DNA of 10,996 nucleotides from Bacillota bacterium (GTDB lineage: Bacteria; Bacillota_I; Bacilli_A; ML615J-28; CAG-698), in the NCBI GenBank assembly GCA_023410025.1, contig JAEYQM010000029.1, positions 1-10,996 of the forward strand, given 5' to 3'. This document shows, one piece after another, positions 6,143 to 10,996 of this stretch. How positions within the stretch are numbered: the stretch's first letter is position 1; each line of letters starts with the position of its first letter. Under the pieces are notes generated by a model, which ran no database searches, was not told the DNA's origin, and saw only the letters and a list, made by a program, of their open reading frames with translations. The position numbers were made by a program, and so were the translations under genes.

Positions 6143-7483
6143 ATGATGAAAAAATTTTTTATTCAAATTTTAATTGCGATTGTCTTGGTATGTTCTACTA
6201 TAATTATTAATAATTCAATATTTAAAGCAAACGAAAAGAAAAATCAAAAAATTGAATTGCGTCAAGCTTCATTAAGTGTAGATAATAAAAAGGGAATTGT
6301 TAGTTGGAAAAGAGTACCTAATGCAGATGGGTATAAAGTTTATTTGGATAATAATCTGTACGAGGATATAATACTTTATAAAGATGTAACAAATAATTCA
6401 ATTTTTATTGATATAGAATATTATTCAACTTCACATATTATACAAGTAGAAGCATATTCAAATAATGATAAATATATATCATCGCTTTCTCAGCCTGTAT
6501 TATATACAGTGCCTGATAAAATAATTTCGTATTTGAGTACTTCAAATTTTAATACCGAAGGTATAATAAAAGGTTATACAGAAATTGACATTTTTAATAA
6601 AGCATATTTTAATTTGCGATTTTCATTGTCAAGTCATTATAAAATTAGAATTAATTATGCTAACACATCTGATTATATTACAACTCTAAATATAATTAAA
6701 TTATTTAATAATCAAGATATTGAATATGAGAAACTTGATGATGGTTGGTTTAAAGTGTATATTGACTCTGATAGTGATTATTCTTTTGAATTAGAAAATC
6801 TTAATTACAATCATAGTCTTGTTGATTTTGTTTGTGTACCGATGTATGAAACTTCTGTGTTTGATGAATACAAGATAAAATTAGAACCAGGAAAGAATGA
6901 AATTATTAAGGTCACTTATGATGAAGCAGAAGAACTAGTTTATAGATTTAAAAAATTTAATAAAAAAGTAAAAATAACAGCACACTTTGCTTTTGGAATT
7001 GCTTCAAATATTGGAAATAATCTTGAAGATCAATTAGTCATGATTAGTAAAAATACACTTGCAAATTTAAATCAAGATGCTATATATCTTTATATTGAAA
7101 ATCTTAATGCAACGGATGTTATAAATGAAATAACAATTGAAAAAGTTAATATTGATGAAAAAGTAGTTAATTTTGATGAAACAATTACAATTGATAGCCT
7201 TGATAAAGTAAATATATTCAAAATTAAAAATCCAGGAAATAATACACAATTATATTTAGAATATTTTGATAAGAATATTGCTTGGAAAAAATTTGTAACT
7301 TCAAGTTTTACATCTATATTGGCATATCAAACTATTAAAGGCGGGATGGATTCATCATTGTTTAATATTAATAATCTCTCTGTTAATCAAGATTTTTATT
7401 TTATAATAGTACCGGATAGTGATTCATACAATCAAAGCGATAGTTTTGTTGTATCTCAAATAAAACCGATTGGTTGGTCTTAG
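6143..7483 (+). CDS. Membrane-anchored FnIII-like surface protein, unknown role
   Basis: A 446-residue protein that I do not recognise as a whole. An N-terminal hydrophobic segment (residues 5-26, after MMKK) is a signal peptide or anchor. Cys17 lies inside it, but the preceding VLV is a poor lipobox, so I favour an anchor with the rest outside the cell. Residues about 38-128 look like a fibronectin type III fold: a strand with VSWKRVPNADGYKVY, then a second sheet ending in VEAYS and a Pro-rich exit (VLYTVPDK). The remainder (130-446) is Asn/Asp/Ile/Tyr-rich, with alternating short strands typical of beta-sandwich extracellular modules. Only two Cys are evident. No LPxTG motif, C-terminal helix or enzyme motif is visible. 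The start at 6143 is chosen over 6146 for its 7-base spacing from the ribosome-binding site. Adhesion, carbohydrate binding or a structural surface role are guesses. It has its own promoter and terminator. Confidence 0.8.
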   Translation: MMKKFFIQILIAIVLVCSTIIINNSIFKANEKKNQKIELRQASLSVDNKKGIVSWKRVPNADGYKVYLDNNLYEDIILYKDVTNNSIFIDIEYYSTSHIIQVEAYSNNDKYISSLSQPVLYTVPDKIISYLSTSNFNTEGIIKGYTEIDIFNKAYFNLRFSLSSHYKIRINYANTSDYITTLNIIKLFNNQDIEYEKLDDGWFKVYIDSDSDYSFELENLNYNHSLVDFVCVPMYETSVFDEYKIKLEPGKNEIIKVTYDEAEELVYRFKKFNKKVKITAHFAFGIASNIGNNLEDQLVMISKNTLANLNQDAIYLYIENLNATDVINEITIEKVNIDEKVVNFDETITIDSLDKVNIFKIKNPGNNTQLYLEYFDKNIAWKKFVTSSFTSILAYQTIKGGMDSSLFNINNLSVNQDFYFIIVPDSDSYNQSDSFVVSQIKPIGWS

Positions 7484-7487
7484 TATC

Positions 7488-7513
7488 AAAAAAGCTAGCG
7501 TAAGCTAGCTTTT
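7488..7513. terminator. Bidirectional terminator, surface protein / MATE
   Basis: AAAAGCTAGC (7490-7499) pairs perfectly with GCTAGCTTTT (7504-7513) around GTAA. Six A on the left and four T on the right give U-tracts in both directions. The MATE stop codon (7514-7512, minus) lies at the edge of the stem, and the plus-strand stop (7481-7483) is six bases from the left arm. Confidence 0.85.
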
Positions 7514-8894
7514 ATACTTCTATTTTGGCCCATTTAAGAGATAAGAATCTCTTATTATTTAGAGTTGCTCTTATTATTTGATCTATTAACATACCAGCCC
7601 ATGATCCAATTAATCCGAATCCTAAAGGATAACATAATAGAAATGAAATAATTGGTCTAACAAATACTACACTTACTAATGCAGCTTTTGCTGTATAATG
7701 AGTATCTCCACTACCTCTTAATACACCAGTTGTAACCCATTGAAGGCTTTGAGGTAACATGATAATTACAGTATATACTAATAATCTACTTGCTTCGTTT
7801 ACTAGCTCCTTTTGATCAGTAAAGGCAAATGAAAGCTCTTTTCTAAATACAATAGTAATTAGTATCATCATTAGACCAAGGAATACAGATAATATTTGTG
7901 ATAGCCTTCCATATGCAAATGCCTTGGCTTCATCCTTTTCACCCAAGCTACTTCCAACTAACACAGAAGCACCAATTGCAAATCCATCAGTAATGTTGAA
8001 ACTCATGCTCATTATGGTTGAGATAATGGCATTTATCGCGGTTTGTTCCGTTCCTAGTTCATTTACAATCTTGGCAATTACAAAGAAACCAATTCTCATA
8101 AATAATTGTTCAATAAATGCACCCTTTGCAACAGTTATAATGTGAGCAAAAGATTTTGAATCAATTTTCCAATCATCCTTTAAAGTAACTGATAAGAAAC
8201 CTTTTGTTTTATAAATAGAAATTATAGAAATAACAAAGGCTATAAAGTTACCAATTACAGTAGCAATTGCTGCCCCTTCAACACCTAATCTTGGAAAACC
8301 AAATTTACCATTAATTAACAAAAAGTTAAGAATAATATTTACAACGTTAGCAGTTACATTTGTAATTAATGTAATGCTTGTTTTTCCAACCGCCCTCTGA
8401 GCCGAGGTAATTGCTAATCTTACATAGTTAAATAGTAATCCAATTGTAACAATATCAAAATAGTTTTTAGCAAGTTCAATTGTATCTTCTTTTGCACCAG
8501 CAAATAATAAGATTGGTCTTGCAAAGATAATTGCAAGAGCAGTCATTATTATTGAAACGATACTACTTAAAAGAATAGATTGTCTTAGTATGTGATTTGC
8601 CTCTTTTTGTTTGTTTTCTCCCTTTCTTCGAGAGACAATAGCAATTACGCCGGCATTAATACCAACAGAAGCAGCTAGTGTTATTAACACTGGTTGTTGA
8701 GCTATAGATACAGCAGCTAATGCTTTATCACTAAAACGTCCTACCATTATAGTATCGGCCATACCAATTAAGCCTATAAAAAAAGTCTCCGCCGCCGCTG
8801 GCAAAGAAATTTTCAAAGTGTTACTTAGTAACGTAGAGGCTTTAGGTAATTCAAGACCTTCATAATTCAATTTTTTAGACTTTAATATATTCAT
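7512..8894 (-). CDS. MATE family efflux transporter
   Basis: A 460-residue, 12-helix membrane antiporter that exports drugs or metabolites in exchange for Na+ or H+. It has two MatE repeats: the first begins near residue 30 with PAAAETFFIGLIGMADTIMV, and the second carries the mirrored pattern around GFAIGASVLVGSSLGEKDEAKA. Length and hydrophobic layout are standard for the NorM/DinF superfamily; the substrate cannot be predicted. The start is unusual. No ribosome-binding site precedes the ATG, and a consensus promoter is placed so that transcription should begin at the A of the ATG (see 8901-8928). An alternative TTG start at codon 9 also lacks a ribosome-binding site. The gene is divergent from gltX and converges on the surface protein gene. 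Confidence 0.93.
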   Translation of the reverse strand: MNILKSKKLNYEGLELPKASTLLSNTLKISLPAAAETFFIGLIGMADTIMVGRFSDKALAAVSIAQQPVLITLAASVGINAGVIAIVSRRKGENKQKEANHILRQSILLSSIVSIIMTALAIIFARPILLFAGAKEDTIELAKNYFDIVTIGLLFNYVRLAITSAQRAVGKTSITLITNVTANVVNIILNFLLINGKFGFPRLGVEGAAIATVIGNFIAFVISIISIYKTKGFLSVTLKDDWKIDSKSFAHIITVAKGAFIEQLFMRIGFFVIAKIVNELGTEQTAINAIISTIMSMSFNITDGFAIGASVLVGSSLGEKDEAKAFAYGRLSQILSVFLGLMMILITIVFRKELSFAFTDQKELVNEASRLLVYTVIIMLPQSLQWVTTGVLRGSGDTHYTAKAALVSVVFVRPIISFLLCYPLGFGLIGSWAGMLIDQIIRATLNNKRFLSLKWAKIEV

Positions 8895-8900
8895 AAATAT

Positions 8901-8928
8901 ATTATACTTTTAAAATAGTCATTGTCAA
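8901..8928 (-). promoter_or_regulatory. MATE promoter predicting a leaderless mRNA
   Basis: On the minus strand, consensus TTGACA (8928-8923), a 16-base spacer and consensus TATAAT (8906-8901) are followed by ATATTT and then the ATG. With the usual -12 to -7 position for the -10 box, the A of the ATG (8894) is +1. No AGGAG-like sequence occurs between the promoter and the ATG. Confidence 0.7.
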
Positions 8929-8929
8929 A

Positions 8930-8944
8930 TGAAAAATATTTTCA
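8930..8944. promoter_or_regulatory. Palindrome between divergent MATE and gltX promoters
   Basis: TGAAAA (8930-8935) and TTTTCA (8939-8944) are perfect inverted 6-mers around ATA. The site begins one base outside the MATE -35 box and ends 9 bases before the gltX -35 box, a suitable place for an operator controlling one or both promoters. AT-rich chance palindromes of this size are not rare. Confidence 0.35.
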
Positions 8945-8953
8945 CTAATTTTC

Positions 8954-8982
8954 TTAACATATTTACTAAGATATGGTATAAT
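8954..8982 (+). promoter_or_regulatory. gltX promoter
   Basis: TTAACA (8954-8959), a 17-base spacer and TATAAT (8977-8982), with an extended TG motif at 8974-8975. The start would be near 8989, giving a leader of about 19 bases carrying AGGAG (8997-9001). I see no T-box leader. Confidence 0.75.
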
Positions 8983-9007
8983 ATACTAAAGTTATAGGAG
9001 TGATAAT

Positions 9008-10444
9008 ATGAGAAAAATTAGAACGAGATTTGCCCCTAGTCCGACAGGATTTATGCATGTTGGTAATCTAAGATCGGCATTATACGCATATTTATTTGCA
9101 AAACAAAACGATGGTGATTTTATTCTAAGAATAGAAGACACTGACTTAGAAAGATATGTTCCAGGAGCAGTAGAAGTTATCTACAATACTCTAAAAGAAG
9201 CCAATATTACCTTTGATGAAGGACCAAATGAAGGTGGACCATGTGGACCATATGTTCAAAGTGAGAGAAAAGAAATCTACATGAAACATGCTTTAGAGTT
9301 AGTAAAAAACAAAACAGCATATTACTGTTTCTGCGATAAAAAACGATTAGAAAGTTTAGGTGGAGAAACAGGTATTAAAAAATATGACAAACATTGTTTA
9401 CACTTATCTCAAGAAGAGATTGATAAGAAATTAGCAAATGGTGAACCATTTGTAATTCGTCAAAATATGCCTACAACAGGTGTTAGTGAATTTGAAGATT
9501 TAGTATTTGGTAAAGTAACTATTGAAAACAAAGAATTAGAGGATCATGTTTTAATTAAATCTGATGGTATGCCAACATACAATTTCGCAAACGTAATTGA
9601 TGACCATCTAATGCATATTAGCCATGTTATTCGTGGAAATGAATATTTAAGTTCAACTCCTAAGTATAATTTATTATACGATGCCTTTGGTTGGGAAAGA
9701 CCTAAATATATTCATTTAACTCCAATAATGAAGGATGAAACAAGAAAATTATCTAAACGTTATGGGGATGCTAACTTTGATGATTTCATTAAAAAAGGTT
9801 ATTTACCTGAAGCAATTGTAAACTACATTGCTTTACTAGGATGGAGTCCTAAAGGTACAGAAGAAAAATTCACAATGAATGAATTGATTGAAAAATTTTC
9901 TATTAGTGGTTTAAGTAAATCTAGTAGTATTTTTGATGAAATGAAAATGAAATGGTTAAATGGAGAATACATTAAACAACTTGATTTTGAAGTTTTCATG
10001 GAAAAAGCAACGCCTTTCTTTGAACAATCAAAGATTAAAGGATTATATGATTATCGTAAATTTGGTAAATTATTACAATCAAGGGTAGAAATATTTTCTG
10101 AAATTGCTGAGAAAGTCGATTTTATTTGTGAATTTAATAAGATTGATAATACCTTATATCAAAACAAGAAATTAAAGATTGATGAAGCATTAGCTTTAAA
10201 GATTGTTGAAACATCAATTCCTGAACTTGCATCTTTAGAGGTATGGACAGAAGACGCATTACATGCAGCAATAACAAAAATTGCTACTGATTTAGAAGCA
10301 AAGAGTGGTCAAGTATATACTGTCCTTAGAATTGCTCTAACAGGGGCTAGTGTTACTCCAGGTGGATCAGTTGAAATGGCTGATATCTTAGGAAAAGAAG
10401 AATCTTTAAGAAGATTAGAACTTGCAAAAGATTGGTTAAAATAA
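9008..10444 (+). CDS. gltX: Glutamate-tRNA ligase
   Basis: A class I aminoacyl-tRNA synthetase of 478 residues that charges tRNA-Glu with glutamate in the cytosol. It shows FAPSPTGFMHVGN with the HIGH-type motif at 17-20, the RIEDTD glutamate-recognition segment, and KLSKR (KMSKS loop, 247-251). It also has a zinc-type cluster: Cys107-x-Cys109, then Tyr126-x3-Cys130. The C-terminal helical anticodon-binding region ends with the typical LRIALTG and LGKEESLRRLELA. The length is normal and nothing is broken. The start follows AGGAGTGATAAT. Whether it also charges tRNA-Gln (non-discriminating form) cannot be judged here. It has its own promoter, divergent from MATE, and a long hairpin terminator shared with the Rieske gene. 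Confidence 0.97.
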   Translation: MRKIRTRFAPSPTGFMHVGNLRSALYAYLFAKQNDGDFILRIEDTDLERYVPGAVEVIYNTLKEANITFDEGPNEGGPCGPYVQSERKEIYMKHALELVKNKTAYYCFCDKKRLESLGGETGIKKYDKHCLHLSQEEIDKKLANGEPFVIRQNMPTTGVSEFEDLVFGKVTIENKELEDHVLIKSDGMPTYNFANVIDDHLMHISHVIRGNEYLSSTPKYNLLYDAFGWERPKYIHLTPIMKDETRKLSKRYGDANFDDFIKKGYLPEAIVNYIALLGWSPKGTEEKFTMNELIEKFSISGLSKSSSIFDEMKMKWLNGEYIKQLDFEVFMEKATPFFEQSKIKGLYDYRKFGKLLQSRVEIFSEIAEKVDFICEFNKIDNTLYQNKKLKIDEALALKIVETSIPELASLEVWTEDALHAAITKIATDLEAKSGQVYTVLRIALTGASVTPGGSVEMADILGKEESLRRLELAKDWLK

Positions 10445-10447
10445 AAT

Positions 10448-10513
10448 AACTTGCCTCAATGATGTGATAACTGCTAATAAACAGTTATCACATTAATTAT
10501 GAGGCAAGTTTTT
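10448..10513. terminator. Long two-part hairpin, gltX / Rieske gene
   Basis: The outer stem AACTTGCCTCA (10448-10458) pairs with TGAGGCAAGTT (10500-10510). The inner stem TGTGATAACTG (10463-10473) pairs with CAGTTATCACA (10482-10492) around an 8-base loop. Three more pairs (10460-10462 with 10493-10495, one G-U) extend the inner stem, leaving only a 1-by-4 internal loop. Runs of T follow on plus (10509-10513), and TTATTTTATTTT follows on minus. It starts four bases after the gltX stop and reaches the edge of the Rieske gene stop (10514-10512). Confidence 0.8.
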
Positions 10514-10996
10514 ATTCTTTTTTAGATTCATCCCTTTTAGAATTATTCTTTTTAGAATCATCCTTTTGAGAATCATCATTTTGAGAATCGTCATTTTTAG
10601 GTTCATACATTTTAGGTTCATCATTTTTAGGTTCATTCATTTTATAATCAACCTTTTTATGTTCATCCATTTTAGGTTCATCATTTTTAGGTTCATTCAT
10701 TTTATAATCAACCTTTTTATGATCATCCTTCTTATGATCAACCTTTTTATGATCATCATTTTCAGTTTCTTCATTTTCTAAAACAATGTGTTTTAAATCT
10801 TTGATTGCTGGTCCATTTATTAATTTACCATCAATATCAAACATTGATCCATGACAGAAACATTCATAAACTTTATTAACTTTATTAAATTGCAGATAAC
10901 ATCCAAGATGAGTACACTTTGTTTTAATAATATGAATATCATTTTTTTCATCTTTATAGACTCCATATCTTTTCTTATCAAAGGTAATAATTACTT
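10512..10996 (-). CDS. Rieske [2Fe-2S] oxidoreductase, C-terminal part
   Basis: 160 residues are visible; the start is outside the window. Residues 27-50 carry a complete Rieske cluster-binding site: CTHLGC (27-32) and CFCHGS (45-50). Ligands are Cys27, His29, Cys45 and His48, and Cys32/Cys47 are placed for the usual disulfide. The following MFDIDGKLINGPA is the standard Rieske 'F...G....GPA' end. In Bacillota such a C-terminal Rieske domain most often ends an FAD-dependent oxidoreductase (YhfW type); that is inferred, since the FAD part is not in view. After the domain (about residue 70) comes an 80-residue, highly charged tail built of five-residue repeats, which is not part of a normal Rieske fold. 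It converges on gltX. The alternative is a free-standing or membrane-complex Rieske protein. Confidence 0.85.
   Translation of the reverse strand, partial: VIITFDKKRYGVYKDEKNDIHIIKTKCTHLGCYLQFNKVNKVYECFCHGSMFDIDGKLINGPAIKDLKHIVLENEETENDDHKKVDHKKDDHKKVDYKMNEPKNDEPKMDEHKKVDYKMNEPKNDEPKMYEPKNDDSQNDDSQKDDSKKNNSKRDESKKE
10518..10757 (-). repeat. Sixteen pentapeptide (15-base) repeats in the Rieske tail
   Basis: The tail divides without gaps into sixteen five-residue units, among them DDHKK, VDHKK, VDYKM, NEPKN, DEPKM, DDSQN and DESKK, roughly [D/V/N][D/E][H/P/S][K/Q][K/M/N]. Within it, a four-unit block of 60 bases is duplicated in tandem (10601-10660 and 10661-10720) with 59 of 60 bases identical, so the duplication is recent. 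All unit lengths keep the reading frame. There are no Cys, few hydrophobic residues and equal acidic and basic character, which predicts disorder. Confidence 0.9.

Noticed and set aside
8895..9007. T-box or other leader control of gltX
   Set aside because: The predicted leader is only about 19 bases, too short for such an element.
10601..10720. Possible CRISPR array or satellite from the 60-base tandem repeat
   Set aside because: The units are directly adjacent without unique spacers, and all are in frame within one gene.
10566..10781. Plus-strand hydrophobic repeat frame opposite the Rieske tail
   Set aside because: It is the mirror of the Lys/Asp-rich repeats on the minus strand and has no ribosome-binding site.

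Overview
The window is strongly AT-rich and tightly packed with bacterial genes. The families present are a SERCA-type Ca2+ pump, CoaD, GltX, a MATE exporter, a YjzC-like small protein and a Bacillota-style Rieske oxidoreductase tail. Together with AGGAG ribosome-binding sites and TTGACA/TATAAT promoters, they point to a low-G+C Bacillota or non-parasitic Mycoplasmatota relative (Erysipelotrichia, Turicibacter, Acholeplasma or Izemoplasma type). I cannot fix the genus. All tryptophans I checked are TGG and no reading frame contains an internal TGA, so the standard bacterial code fits better than the Mycoplasma code.

Layout. Positions 1-127 hold the tail of an unrecognised gene, followed by a terminator. 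Positions 128-666 hold a 54-codon YjzC-like gene enclosed by a perfect 18-bp inverted repeat, with a leftward-facing intrinsic terminator that serves no visible gene. Next come a KTSC-like 74-residue protein and its terminator, then a P-type Ca2+-ATPase (1053-3575). The ATPase converges on coaD (4063-3578, minus strand). Divergent from coaD is an ABC exporter half-transporter with a degenerate ATPase site (4228-5973). It is followed by a membrane-anchored, fibronectin-III-like surface protein (6143-7483), which converges on a MATE exporter (8894-7512, minus). Divergent from the MATE gene is gltX (9008-10444), which converges on the C-terminal part of a Rieske-domain oxidoreductase carrying a long repetitive charged tail (10996-10512, minus).

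The genes are mostly single transcription units with their own promoters and terminators, alternating in convergent and divergent pairs. The three convergent pairs each share one bidirectional hairpin that overlaps at least one stop codon. No single pathway links the genes: the window mixes housekeeping functions (CoaD, GluRS) with envelope transport (Ca2+ pump, ABC, MATE) and unknown surface or small proteins. I see no clear new multi-gene system. The best leads are the inverted-repeat cassette at 282-643, the apparently leaderless MATE mRNA, the degenerate ABC ATPase and the repeat tail on the Rieske enzyme.
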